Shown: in pieces, positions 18,270-26,474 of the stretch
Position numbering within the stretch: position 1 is the first letter of the stretch
How the letters are laid out: every line of letters begins with the position of its first letter
Assembly: GCF_000230895.2 (NCBI RefSeq)
Contig: NC_016604.1
Coordinates: 930,001-994,000 of the forward strand
From: Mycolicibacterium rhodesiae NBB3
GTDB lineage: Bacteria > Actinomycetota > Actinomycetes > Mycobacteriales > Mycobacteriaceae
Reading direction: 5' to 3'
Length of the DNA: 64,000 bases
Notes under the pieces: generated by a model
The model's input: the letters and a program-made list of their open reading frames with translations, nothing else
Told to the model about the DNA's origin: nothing
Database searches by the model: none
Made by a program: the position numbers and the translations under genes

Positions 18270-18518
18270 GTGGCGAGATCCATTCCGGAGCGAGAACTGC
18301 GCAACGAGAACGCCAAGCTCATGGATGCGGTGTCCGCCGGCGAGACCTTCGTGGTCACCCGCAACGGAGAGCCAGTCGCCGAACTTCGTCCCGTGCAGTC
18401 TGTTCGCAAGACCTTCATCACCCGCGACGACCTGGCCCGCATCTCCAGCGCGGGTGTCCGGATCGACCCCGGCGGGTTCTGCCGCGACCTGGACGACGCC
18501 GTCGATCAGAGCCTGTAG
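18270..18518 (+). CDS. vapB: VapB-type antitoxin (Phd/YefM-like)
   Basis: This 82-residue protein has the Phd/VapB N-terminal DNA-binding fold: ARSIPERELRNENAKLMDAVSAGETFVVTRNGEPVAELRP. The C-terminal part (GFCRDLDDAVDQSL) would normally wrap around the toxin. The start is the GTG at 18270, 43 bp from the divergent DsbA-like gene, so the leader is short. The partner toxin frame follows immediately but has lost its N-terminus. Confidence 0.85.
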   Translation: MARSIPERELRNENAKLMDAVSAGETFVVTRNGEPVAELRPVQSVRKTFITRDDLARISSAGVRIDPGGFCRDLDDAVDQSL

Positions 18519-18880
18519 CTGGGCTGCACGACCCGTCGATCGCGGACAAGCTTCCGGACGAGGTGGCGATCTCAGCCGTCACCGCTGCTGAGCTGGCGGC
18601 CGGTCCTCTACTGGCCGGCACGCCGGTTGAGGCCGCCAGGCGCCAGGCGCGGCTGCAGGAAGTCGAATCTCTGATGGAGCCGATCCCGTTCGACAGCAGG
18701 GCAGTTCGCAGCTACGGACTCGTCGTGGCAGCGATCGTCGGCAAAGAACGTAAACCCCGCAGCCGCTTTGCTGATCTGCTCATCGCCGCTACCGCGCATG
18801 CCAACGGCCTGGACCTGTACAGCCGCAATGCGGACGACTTCGTCGGTCTTGGGGATCTGGTCCAGGTGGTCGCGGTGTGA
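18515..18880 (+). pseudogene. vapC: VapC toxin (PIN domain), N-terminally truncated
   Basis: The frame reads GLHDPSIADKLPDEVAISAVTAAELAAGP and ends RSRFADLLIAATAHANGLDLYSRNADDFVGL, which covers most of a PIN-domain ribonuclease with two downstream acidic clusters. The usual N-terminal strand with its invariant aspartate (MxxLDTSVxID type) is missing. Between the vapB stop (18516-18518) and LHDPS there is no start codon and no room for it. A deletion of about 9-10 codons explains this best. The toxin is probably not made or is inactive, while the antitoxin remains intact. Confidence 0.75.
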
Positions 18881-18904
18881 CGTGCCGGCAGGCACACTCG
18901 ACGT

Positions 18905-19894
18905 GTGGCGGAGTTGGTGATCGCGCTCAATCCGGATGAGAACTCCCGGCTGCCGTATCTACTACGGCTTCCACAGCCGGGCGGTGACCTGCTCTTTCGG
19001 ACATCGGGGACATGGCCGCGCGTCAAGGGCTTGTACTGCCACCCGGTCAGCCTCGACGAGTGGCCCACCGATGCGGCGATCGTCGAACGCCTCGAACTGC
19101 GCTCATGCCAGCGCCGCGGCGCGGCGATCGACGTCATCCTTCAGCGGTCGCGCGAGAACCGCTCCCAACTTGTCTTCACCACCGCACGGGGCCGCGACGC
19201 CGTCTTCTGGCAGGCGCCGCGCACCCGCAAACAGGCGCGCCCCAACGTGCGTACTCCGACCGCGCGCGCCCAGGGCATCGAGGGACTGCAGATCCTCGTC
19301 GACTCCCACGAGCGATACGCCTACCAATTCGGCACCCAGCAGGCGAACACTGTTCAACGCGCGCTGCCGTGCGGAGACTATGGTCTGGATGTCGACGGAC
19401 GACTGGTCGCCAGCGTGGAACGCAAGTCTCTCGCCGACCTGGTCTCCAGTTTGACGAGCGGCAAGCTGCGCTATCAAATCGCCGATCTGGCGGCACTTCC
19501 CCGTGCGGCTGTTGTCGTGGAGGACCGCTACTCACAAGTCTTCAAGCTCGATTGGGTCCGTCCCGCCGTCGTCGCCGACGGCCTCGCAGAAGTCCAGATC
19601 CGCTGGCCCAACGTCCCGATCGTGTTCTGCGAAACCCGCCAGCTCGCCGAGGAATGGACCTATCGCTTCCTCGCCGCCGCACACACCTGGGCAATCACCG
19701 AAACTTCTGCACTACAACGCATCTCAGCGGCTTCGGGCAACGTCACCGAGCTCGATCTGGCGGCCGCGGCACCCGAACCGAGCACCGCCGAAGTCCGCGC
19801 CTGGGCCCGCACCACCGGGCTCTCAGTACCCGACCGCGGCAAGCTTCGTCCGGACATCTGGCAGGCATGGCACGACGCCAACGACGCACGCTGA
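18905..19894 (+). CDS. ERCC4-type nuclease with Lsr2-like C-terminal domain
   Basis: This 329-residue protein carries an ERCC4/XPF-type nuclease domain at about 135-260: VDSHERYAYQF, LPCGDYGLD and the catalytic VERKSLADLV (ERKxxxD). The last 40 residues (STAEVRAWARTTGLSVPDRG, then KLRPDIWQAWHDAN) look like the C-terminal DNA-binding domain of the nucleoid protein Lsr2. The start is GTG 18905. An ERCC4 nuclease targeted by an Lsr2-type AT-rich DNA reader would suit control of foreign DNA or repair; that role is inferred. It lies in a region of accessory genes. Confidence 0.8.
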   Translation: MAELVIALNPDENSRLPYLLRLPQPGGDLLFRTSGTWPRVKGLYCHPVSLDEWPTDAAIVERLELRSCQRRGAAIDVILQRSRENRSQLVFTTARGRDAVFWQAPRTRKQARPNVRTPTARAQGIEGLQILVDSHERYAYQFGTQQANTVQRALPCGDYGLDVDGRLVASVERKSLADLVSSLTSGKLRYQIADLAALPRAAVVVEDRYSQVFKLDWVRPAVVADGLAEVQIRWPNVPIVFCETRQLAEEWTYRFLAAAHTWAITETSALQRISAASGNVTELDLAAAAPEPSTAEVRAWARTTGLSVPDRGKLRPDIWQAWHDANDAR

Positions 19895-19949
19895 CCGCTG
19901 CCGCAAAACGCGTCGATGACCCTTCGCCGACGGCGGTAAGCTCACGATC

Positions 19950-20312
19950 GTGGAGTCCGACGGCCTTGAAGCCCGCGTCGAAGCGCTGGAAACGCATGTG
20001 CGCGACCTCGATGGACGGGTTCGTGCCAGCGAGCAGGATGCCGCCGCAGCCCGAGTCCTTGCCGGCGCGGCCGACCGCGACGTCACGCAGTTTCACTCTG
20101 AGCTTCGCGACTTCCGTCAGGCGGCAGTGTCGAGCTTCAACGCCATGCGCGAAGACATGACGGATCTGCGCACCGAGATGAGGACACGCTTCGCAAGCGT
20201 TGACAATGGCTTCATAGAGGTTCGTGGCAAGCTCGACGCTGCTGCTGCGGGCCAACAACAAATCGTCGACATCCTGCACAGACTCATCGACGATCAGGAA
20301 CAAAACCGCTGA
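19950..20312 (+). CDS. Coiled-coil protein of unknown function
   Basis: This 120-residue protein is almost entirely heptad-like helix (LEARVEALETHVRDLDGRVRA, LRTEMRTRFASVDNGFIEVR). It has no catalytic motif. It starts at GTG 19950, shortly after the ERCC4 nuclease. It may be an oligomerisation or adaptor protein; no function is assigned. Confidence 0.6.
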   Translation: MESDGLEARVEALETHVRDLDGRVRASEQDAAAARVLAGAADRDVTQFHSELRDFRQAAVSSFNAMREDMTDLRTEMRTRFASVDNGFIEVRGKLDAAAAGQQQIVDILHRLIDDQEQNR

Positions 20313-20365
20313 GATCTATCCGGCACGGTCGGAGCGGGGCGTCGAGTGGCCAAGGAAGCGAATCG

Positions 20366-20827
20366 ATGACGGACCAGAAGGACTTCGGGCCAGAACCCAC
20401 CGGCGGGAGCGCCACAGTGGCGATCGCGTGGCTGCCGGCCGGAGACTACGAGCAGGCGACGACGCTGTGGCCTGACTTCGCTGGAAGCGATAGGGTCGCC
20501 GGCCCGGACGGGCGGCTGCCGCACACGCAATACTGCCGGACAATGCAGCAGATCCTTGTCGACTACGCAGAAGCCGGCATACCTGGAGGACTGGTCATCG
20601 CTCCGGTACGGGTGGCGCCGTTTACTGCGTGGTGTGCCGAACGACGGTATCAGCCCGATTCAGCCGAGAGCCGGGCCGAGTATGCCGCCCACCTGGCGCG
20701 CACCGCGGATCCGGCCCTGATCGCCTGGCCGCCGGACCGCAACCAGCCGTGCTGGTGCGGGTCTGGGCGCAAATACAAAAAGTGTTGTGCTGCAACGATA
20801 TCCGTCGATATCGATCAAGACCGGTGA
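20366..20827 (+). CDS. SEC-C motif protein
   Basis: This 153-residue protein ends in a zinc-binding SEC-C motif, CWCGSGRKYKKCC (Cys at CWC and CC), as found at the SecA C-terminus and in many stand-alone proteins. The N-terminal 115 residues resemble small uncharacterised SEC-C proteins (WLPAGDYEQATTLWPDF). Its stop overlaps the GTG of the next gene (GTGA), so the two are co-translated. Confidence 0.75.
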   Translation: MTDQKDFGPEPTGGSATVAIAWLPAGDYEQATTLWPDFAGSDRVAGPDGRLPHTQYCRTMQQILVDYAEAGIPGGLVIAPVRVAPFTAWCAERRYQPDSAESRAEYAAHLARTADPALIAWPPDRNQPCWCGSGRKYKKCCAATISVDIDQDR

Positions 20828-21933
20828 AGACGACGCGCCTGCAAGTCACCTTGCGCGACGTCGAACCGGCGGTCGCCCGGGTGATCGATGTGCCCGCGTC
20901 GGCGACCCTGCCGGAGCTACACGAGCTGCTGCAGGCCGCCATCGGTTGGACCGACTCCCATCTGCACCAGTTCGTCAAACCGCAGACGACGTACGGAATG
21001 GAGATTCCCGGGGCGGACGTGTGGTCCGAGGACCAGCGTGACGAAACCGGTGCCCGGCTGGCCGATCTCGGCACCGAATTCGAATACCTCTACGACTTCG
21101 GCGACGGCTGGACCCACGACATCGAGGTGCTCGGACGCGGCGGCGCCGCACCTGGCTGCATCGACGGGCACGGTGCCTGTCCGCCCGAAGACTGCGGTGG
21201 ACCCAGCGGGTACGCCGAACTGCTGGAGGTGCTTGCCGACTCCGCGCACCGCGAGCACGAGCGACTGCGTAGCTGGGTCGGCAACCGGTTGCGTCCGTTC
21301 GACCGTGCCGCAATCGACCAGGGGGTGCGCCGCATTGTCGGGCAGGTGCCCGAAAGTGTCCGGCTGCTGCTGGGTTTCGTTTCCGACGGGGTCAAACTGA
21401 CCTCGGGTGGACGACTGCCGCGGACGGTAGTGCGCAGCATGCAAGGGCACCGCCCAGACTGGCACTTGCTCGGACGGCCCGCGGCCACCGAGGACGACCT
21501 ACCCCCAGTCGCCGCGCTACACGGGCTGTTGCGCAGCGTCGGCCTACTGCGGCTCAGCCGCGGCGTGCTCACCCCCACCCGCGCAGCGAACGACGATCTG
21601 TCCATCGTGCGCCGGCTCAGGTCGGCGTTCGACCCCAACACTTTTGGCACCGAGATCACCGAACTGACGATCGGGGTGCTCGCCGCGCACGGTCCGCTGC
21701 CGCTTGCCGAGCTCGCGGTGCGCGTGCATCCGCTACTCGGCTACGGCTGGCAGCTCGACGGGCAACCCCTTACCGAGGAGGACGTGAGGATCGCGATCGC
21801 CCGGCAGTATCCGCTCTTGACGGGACTCGACCTGATCGACAGCGCGGATTGGCGGGTGTGGGCCACGGGCCCTGCTGCCCTATCCCTTCTTCCCCGCGCC
21901 ACCATGCTTGCGGAACTCTCAAAGAACGAGTGA
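20824..21933 (+). CDS. pRiA4b ORF-3-like domain protein
   Basis: This 369-residue protein opens with the plasmid pRiA4b ORF-3-like fold: LQVTLRDVEPAVARVIDVP, TLPELHELLQAAIGW, HLHQF, LYDFGDGWTHDIEV and CPPEDCGG. Such domains occur on plasmids and beside mobile DNA and SEC-C proteins, but their biochemical role is not established. The C-terminal half (about 190-369) is a less recognisable extension. The GTG start at 20824 overlaps the SEC-C stop. Confidence 0.8.
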   Translation: MKTTRLQVTLRDVEPAVARVIDVPASATLPELHELLQAAIGWTDSHLHQFVKPQTTYGMEIPGADVWSEDQRDETGARLADLGTEFEYLYDFGDGWTHDIEVLGRGGAAPGCIDGHGACPPEDCGGPSGYAELLEVLADSAHREHERLRSWVGNRLRPFDRAAIDQGVRRIVGQVPESVRLLLGFVSDGVKLTSGGRLPRTVVRSMQGHRPDWHLLGRPAATEDDLPPVAALHGLLRSVGLLRLSRGVLTPTRAANDDLSIVRRLRSAFDPNTFGTEITELTIGVLAAHGPLPLAELAVRVHPLLGYGWQLDGQPLTEEDVRIAIARQYPLLTGLDLIDSADWRVWATGPAALSLLPRATMLAELSKNE

Positions 21934-21990
21934 ACCGCCCGTCGCGTCGCACGCACGTGCCCTATGGCTCGCCGGTGCGCTCGGACCGTT

Positions 21991-22080
21991 CGAGTTGCCA
22001 AACTACGAGCGACACATTCGCTGGTGATGGGACGAGCCGTAGCACTTGAGCGACAGAGTCGCTGTGAGCTTGGCAACTCG
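21991..22080. repeat. Composite palindromic element: outer repeat enclosing two AGCGA-N5-TCGCT hairpins
   Basis: Outer arms CGAGTTGCCAA (21991-22001) and TTGGCAACTCG (22070-22080) are exact inverse copies. Inside are two 15-bp hairpins, AGCGACACATTCGCT (22008-22022) and AGCGACAGAGTCGCT (22049-22063). The element lies 58 bp after the pRiA4b-like gene and may end its transcript. The same arrangement with the same hairpin consensus occurs at 56213-56267, so it looks like a dispersed REP-like element. Confidence 0.7.
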
Positions 22081-22190
22081 GATAGTGGCTCCAGTCCGCG
22101 TCGCACCGCGTCGCCTGGTCCAGCGGCCAACAGCCCTCGCTGCGAGCCCGGCTGGTTTTCCCCGGGTCGGTCGTGGGCATCCCGGCAGGC

Positions 22191-22466
22191 ATGAACAAAG
22201 TGACCCGGCTTCGGCATGCAGAACAACGGGTCGTCAAGGTCCAACGGCGCATCTGGCTCGCTCAGGCCCTCGCGTGGCCGACGGTGATTGCGGCCGGGGC
22301 GACGTCGGTGACCGCGCTGGTGTGGTTCCTCCGACGACGATCGGCAGGTAATCGTCATGCGATGCCGGACCTGCCGGGCGCCCATGAGGACGGCACCGTG
22401 CGCGTCGAACCTGACGGTCAGCTCACGCACACAGCTGTCCCCGGTGACGCGCAGGACCCCCTCTAG
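22191..22466 (+). CDS. Small single-pass membrane protein
   Basis: This is a 91-residue protein with a basic N-terminus (MNKVTRLRHAEQRVVKVQRR), one hydrophobic helix (LAQALAWPTVIAAGATSVTALVWFL) and a charged tail. A GTG at 22173 is an alternative start. It precedes the peptide/JmjC operon by about 95 bp on the same strand, but no functional link is proven. Confidence 0.5.
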   Translation: MNKVTRLRHAEQRVVKVQRRIWLAQALAWPTVIAAGATSVTALVWFLRRRSAGNRHAMPDLPGAHEDGTVRVEPDGQLTHTAVPGDAQDPL

Positions 22467-22560
22467 GCTCGCCGACGAAATCGCCCTCGTTAACGCGTTT
22501 GGGCAGCGCGTGGCGGGTGAACACCCGAAGTGCATGATCAGCCCAAGAAAGGAAATCATC

Positions 22561-22746
22561 ATGGCACTCGACGATGACGACATGACGACAGCAGGCGGCG
22601 GTGGAGAAGGTACCGCCGACGGCGGCTCCAACCCAGAAGGCCACGACGGCGGCGCCGACGGCACCGCGAGCGAGGGCGGCGAAGGCACGGCCGACGGCGG
22701 CTCGAACCCCGAGGGTCACGACGGCGGCGCCGACGGAACTGCCTGA
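22561..22746 (+). CDS. Tandem-repeat Gly/Asp peptide, candidate RiPP-like precursor
   Basis: This is a 61-residue acidic peptide. After a short leader (MALDDDDMTTAGG) it consists of two 23-residue units that are identical at the protein level: GGEGTADGGS, then NPEGHDGG, then ADGTA, joined by SE. It has a clear ribosome-binding site (AAAGGAAA, 22548-22555) ahead of ATG 22561. Its stop is 7 bp before the JmjC oxygenase start. Two identical cores beside a modifying enzyme are typical of multi-core ribosomal peptide precursors. The single His, Asn and Asp residues in each unit are plausible hydroxylation targets. That role is inference; it could also be a structural or metal-binding peptide. Confidence 0.7.
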   Translation: MALDDDDMTTAGGGGEGTADGGSNPEGHDGGADGTASEGGEGTADGGSNPEGHDGGADGTA

Positions 22747-22753
22747 GGCCACC

Positions 22754-23962
22754 ATGCTGAGCCGGTGCGTATCCACCGATACCGGTGCATTCGCCACCGA
22801 CCATTGGGGCCGCAAACCCCTGCTCAGTCGACACACCGCGCTACCCCGCGACTTCAGCGATCTCCTCTCACCCGCTGCGGTTGATGAGCTGATCGCTGAG
22901 CGCGGGGTGCGCGCGCCCTTCATCCGGATGGCCAAGACCGGTGATGTGCTCGCCCGCAGCTGCTACACCGGACCCGCCGGCTTCGGCGCCGAGATGCCCG
23001 ACCAGGTCGACTCGGCCAAGGTGCTGGCCGAATTCGCCACCGGCGCGACCATCGTCCTGCAGGGGCTGCATCGACTGTGGCCCCCGCTCATCGACTTCGT
23101 GCGTGCCCTCACCGACGACCTCGGCCATCCCGTCCAAGCCAACGCCTACATCACCCCACCCGCCGCCCAGGGCTTCGAACCCCACTACGACGTCCACGAC
23201 GTCTTCGTCCTGCAAGTCGCCGGAGAGAAGCGCTGGACGGTCCACGAGCCCGTGCACCCGCACCCGCTGGACTCACAGCCGTGGACCGACCACCGCGACG
23301 CCGTCACCGCACGCAGTCGCGATAACGCAGCCATCGACACCGTCCTGAACGCGGGCGACGCGCTCTATCTCCCCCGCGGCTGGGTGCACTCCGCACGGTC
23401 CGAGGACACCACCTCGATCCACCTGACCATCGGAGTGTCGGCGTTGACGTACCTCGACGTCGTGCGCGCGGTCGTCGACACACTTGCCACCGACGACGAG
23501 TTCCGCAAATCTCTACCCATGGGCATCGACGCCACCGATCGCAGCGAAATGGCTTCGACGACAAGCAAAGTGATGGCGCAGCTAGCCGACGCCCTACGCG
23601 AGAGGACGTCCGACCTCAGCGACAGCGCAGCCGCCAAATTGTCGGATCGTCACGCGCACAAGACCCGGCCCGTCGCGGTACGTCCCCTGGCTACCCTCGA
23701 CGCCATGAACACCGCCGGAACCCTGAAGGTCCGCTGGCGCCACGGGCTGATCGGCACCTTGCATCCCCTCGACGCGAAAATCAAACTCCGGCTGCCGGAC
23801 AAGACCATCACCTTCCCCGAGTCCTGCGCCACGGCGCTCGAGGCGCTGCAACACGGACTCGTCGCGGACGCAGAAACACTGCCGGGCCTCGACCACGCCG
23901 ATGCGCAAGTCCTCATTCGCCGGCTGTTACGCGAAGCCGTCGTGGTGGCGGCGCAGGAGTGA
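22754..23962 (+). CDS. JmjC/cupin-type Fe(II)/2-oxoglutarate oxygenase
   Basis: This 402-residue protein belongs to the JmjC-cupin family that includes ribosomal oxygenases (RoxA/YcfD, MINA53). The metal ligands are seen as HYDVHD (H and D about 7 residues into the cupin core) and the distal His in LPRGWVHSARS. The C-terminal third (about 270-400) is the winged-helix-like region of this family. Known members hydroxylate Arg or His residues of proteins. ATG 22754 follows GAGG at the precursor stop. The stop overlaps the next gene (GTGA). Its position suggests the repeat peptide is the substrate. Confidence 0.82.
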   Translation: MLSRCVSTDTGAFATDHWGRKPLLSRHTALPRDFSDLLSPAAVDELIAERGVRAPFIRMAKTGDVLARSCYTGPAGFGAEMPDQVDSAKVLAEFATGATIVLQGLHRLWPPLIDFVRALTDDLGHPVQANAYITPPAAQGFEPHYDVHDVFVLQVAGEKRWTVHEPVHPHPLDSQPWTDHRDAVTARSRDNAAIDTVLNAGDALYLPRGWVHSARSEDTTSIHLTIGVSALTYLDVVRAVVDTLATDDEFRKSLPMGIDATDRSEMASTTSKVMAQLADALRERTSDLSDSAAAKLSDRHAHKTRPVAVRPLATLDAMNTAGTLKVRWRHGLIGTLHPLDAKIKLRLPDKTITFPESCATALEALQHGLVADAETLPGLDHADAQVLIRRLLREAVVVAAQE

Positions 23963-24843
23963 GCCCCAAACGCACGCCGTGCAGCGACTCATCGCTCGCA
24001 CGTAGCGACCCCATTTACGGCACGGCCGGCGCCGGCAAGGCCTGGGCAATGCTCGAATTGTCCGGCGGCTGGGGGCAATCGGCGTTCCTCGAGTCTCCCT
24101 CCCTCATCGACCGCGAACTCGGACGCAGCATCTGCCGGCGCATCGAGAAAGAAGGCATGCGGGTCACCGCGATACGCCGGCCGGGACGCCGGGACGAGAC
24201 GCCGCGCTGGCGCTGGTTCATCGCGCATTGCGAGGAGGGCAGCGAGGCGCTCTACGCCGGAGAGGTCGACGACGCCCGCGGATACCTGGACATCGCCCTC
24301 GACGGCTCCGACGGCGAGCGCATAGACGGCCCTCTTGTCGCGGTCTGCGCGCACGGTAAGCACGACCAGTGCTGCGCCGTGCGCGGACGGAGCGCAGCGT
24401 CGGCCATTGCAGCTGAATACCCCGAATTCACCTGGGAATGCTCACACTTGGGCGGCGACCGGTTCGCCGCCACGATGCTGATCCTGCCCGAGGGCCTGTG
24501 CTACGGGCGGGTCGACTCGACTGACTCCGCCGGCCTGGTGACCAAGTATCTCGAAGGCAAGATCGACCACAGATTCCTGCGCGGACGTACCTCTCTCCCC
24601 CACCCTGTGCAGGCCGCGCAGTACTTCGCGCGCGAGTCTCTGGGTGACGACCGCATCCACGCCCTCTCCCCGGTGAAGGTCGAACACACCGAGCATCAAA
24701 TCCGCGTCGAGCTGTCCAAAGGCTCCGGCTCCGTGAAAGTCGTTCTCGCCGAGAAGATGTCGGAGCCGCTGCTGTCCATGTGCCGCGCCTCGGTCCCGGG
24801 CTCGGTGCGCACCTTCGAACTAGTGTCACTCTCGTCGGACTGA
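23959..24843 (+). CDS. Sucrase/ferredoxin-like protein
   Basis: This 294-residue protein has the signature of the sucrase/ferredoxin-like family: CAHGKHDQCCAVRG, WECSHLGGDRFAATMLILP and CYGRV. The fold is thioredoxin-like ferredoxin, with cysteines that may bind a 2Fe-2S cluster. In this operon it may supply electrons to, or keep reduced, the Fe(II) of the oxygenase. Translation is coupled to the oxygenase by the GTGA overlap. Confidence 0.82.
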   Translation: MSPKRTPCSDSSLARSDPIYGTAGAGKAWAMLELSGGWGQSAFLESPSLIDRELGRSICRRIEKEGMRVTAIRRPGRRDETPRWRWFIAHCEEGSEALYAGEVDDARGYLDIALDGSDGERIDGPLVAVCAHGKHDQCCAVRGRSAASAIAAEYPEFTWECSHLGGDRFAATMLILPEGLCYGRVDSTDSAGLVTKYLEGKIDHRFLRGRTSLPHPVQAAQYFARESLGDDRIHALSPVKVEHTEHQIRVELSKGSGSVKVVLAEKMSEPLLSMCRASVPGSVRTFELVSLSSD

Positions 24844-24855
24844 GGAGGTTCTGCA

Positions 24856-25380
24856 ATGGCGGACATCATCGACCTGGTCTACGCCGACCACGACTGGTTT
24901 CGTCGCCAGTTCTTCCTGCTGGACGACGCGAAGTCCGAAGCCGAGCTCGCCGCGATCTGGGACGCACTCGGCGACCGCCTCGACGTCCACGCCGAAGCCG
25001 AAGAGGCCGTCTTCTACCCGGCGCTGCTCAAACACGGCGGCAGCGAGGACCGCGGCAACCCCGAAGGTGACCCGGAAGACGAAACCGAGGACGCCATCAC
25101 CGACCACAACGCGATCCGCGACGCCATTCGCCGCTCACGCCAACACAAGCCGGGCACCGAGGAATGGTTCGACGCGGTGTTCGAGGCCCGCAAGCAGAAC
25201 GGCGAACACCTCGACGAGGAGGAGCGCGAGGCGATGCCGGACCTCATCAAGAGCGCCTCGCTGGAACTCCGGCACGAGTTGGCGTTGAAGTGGCTGCGGT
25301 TCTACGCCGACCGCGAGACGACGGTCAACGTCGACAACCGCGACAAGGACGCCGACGACTACATCGCCAAGCACTCCTGA
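24856..25380 (+). CDS. Hemerythrin HHE-domain protein
   Basis: This 174-residue four-helix protein has His/Glu ligands spaced as in HHE cation-binding domains: YADHDWFRRQF, HAEAEEAVFYPAL, ITDHNAIRDAI and NGEHLDEEERE. Such proteins bind di-iron and oxygen or NO. It starts 12 bp after the sucrase/ferredoxin-like gene with a GAGG site, so it is probably co-transcribed and may serve the oxygen or iron needs of the operon. Confidence 0.83.
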   Translation: MADIIDLVYADHDWFRRQFFLLDDAKSEAELAAIWDALGDRLDVHAEAEEAVFYPALLKHGGSEDRGNPEGDPEDETEDAITDHNAIRDAIRRSRQHKPGTEEWFDAVFEARKQNGEHLDEEEREAMPDLIKSASLELRHELALKWLRFYADRETTVNVDNRDKDADDYIAKHS

Positions 25381-25384
25381 ACGA

Positions 25385-25600
25385 TCAGCCGTCGTCGTCC
25401 ATCGCGTTGCGCAGGAACGGCAGTATCCAGCCCGAAATCGGCCACACCGCCGCAAGGGCGAACGCACAGACCGTGCCGATGATCCCGGCGATCGCGCGGT
25501 GCTTGCGGCGATCCTCGCCGGCGAACGCGCCACTGCGCAGCAGCAGGAACGTCACCGTGATCCAGCCCGCCAGGTAGAGGGCACCGAGCGCATATCTCAT
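25385..25600 (-). CDS. Small two-helix membrane protein
   Basis: This 71-residue protein has two hydrophobic helices (ALYLAGWITVTFLLL and AIAGIIGTVCAFALAAVWPISGW split by a basic loop RRKHR). No family function is known to me. It converges on the HHE gene with 4 bp between the stops. The longer upstream frame to 26254 is rejected because it overlaps the next hydrolase gene. Confidence 0.65.
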   Translation of the reverse strand: MRYALGALYLAGWITVTFLLLRSGAFAGEDRRKHRAIAGIIGTVCAFALAAVWPISGWILPFLRNAMDDDG

Positions 25601-25629
25601 ATGTCTCCGTTGTACCCGCCCGCAGACGT

Positions 25630-26394
25630 TTACGCCGTTTCGGACCTGCCCTGCACGTGCACGCGCAGCCGCGCGCCGAGCTCGGCCACCGCAAGATCGG
25701 CTTCGGCCGGCGCACCGGCTTTCAAATGGATGTCGTGCCACAGCCCGTCCAACCGCTGATGCTCGACATCCGTTGCGAAGCTGGTGATTTCCTGAACCAA
25801 CGGATCCTCGCCAGTGCTCTGCAACACGATCGGCGGCAGACCCGCGACGTCCCCGAACGACGGAGACACCGCCGGCGCGGTAACCGGATGGATCAATCCC
25901 AACGCCCCTGGCAGCGCGATTCCTCTGTCCCGCAACGTCATCGCCAAAGCCAATGCCAACCCGCCGCCCGCTGAGTCGCCTGCGATCACCGTCGTCTGGG
26001 GGTCCATCCCGGCGGACAGCAGTGCTGTGTACATCTCGACCAGCTCCTCGAGCGCCACCGCCTCCGACACCAATGAGTAGTCGGGCATCACGGCCGCCAT
26101 CCACGCCGCCTCGGCCAGCCTGCCGACGACACCCCGGTACCCGTACGCACTGCCCCGCCCGTACGCCCCACCATGCAGGTAGATCAGCGTTGCGGTGGCA
26201 CCGACGCCGACCGTTCGTTCCACCGGTACCCCGCCAACGAGCTCTCGCTGCCACTGCAGGCCTTCGACGGGTCGCGTCAGCGCGGTGACGGCGTCATACA
26301 TCACCGAGATCCGATGCGGCGCCAGCGGCGAGCGACATCCCCTCAGTGCCGCCCGCGCGATCGCACGACGAATCCGCTCCATGTGGGAGGTCAT
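25630..26394 (-). CDS. Alpha/beta hydrolase (HSL-type esterase/lipase)
   Basis: This 254-residue esterase has the oxyanion motif YLHGGAYGRG, the nucleophile GDSAGGG, an acid in STGEDPLVQE and a His in GLWHDIHLK, all typical of hormone-sensitive-lipase-type alpha/beta hydrolases. It should cleave short acyl or steroid-type esters in the cytosol. Met at 26394 is used; Met at 26382 is also possible. It is divergent from the AraC gene, 80 bp away, and may be controlled by it. Confidence 0.85.
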   Translation of the reverse strand: MTSHMERIRRAIARAALRGCRSPLAPHRISVMYDAVTALTRPVEGLQWQRELVGGVPVERTVGVGATATLIYLHGGAYGRGSAYGYRGVVGRLAEAAWMAAVMPDYSLVSEAVALEELVEMYTALLSAGMDPQTTVIAGDSAGGGLALALAMTLRDRGIALPGALGLIHPVTAPAVSPSFGDVAGLPPIVLQSTGEDPLVQEITSFATDVEHQRLDGLWHDIHLKAGAPAEADLAVAELGARLRVHVQGRSETA

Positions 26395-26474
26395 GCATCG
26401 AGAATGGCGGTCAGCACGCCCGCGGGTCTTGACAGCAGACGACAACTTTTTATCAATTCGCGACAAGGGGGACG

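Noticed and set aside
17522..18514. Plus-strand frame leading into the VapC sequence, giving a 452-residue protein
   Set aside because: The part before 18515 is antisense to the DsbA-like gene and out of frame with vapB; only the C-terminal PIN part is gene-like.
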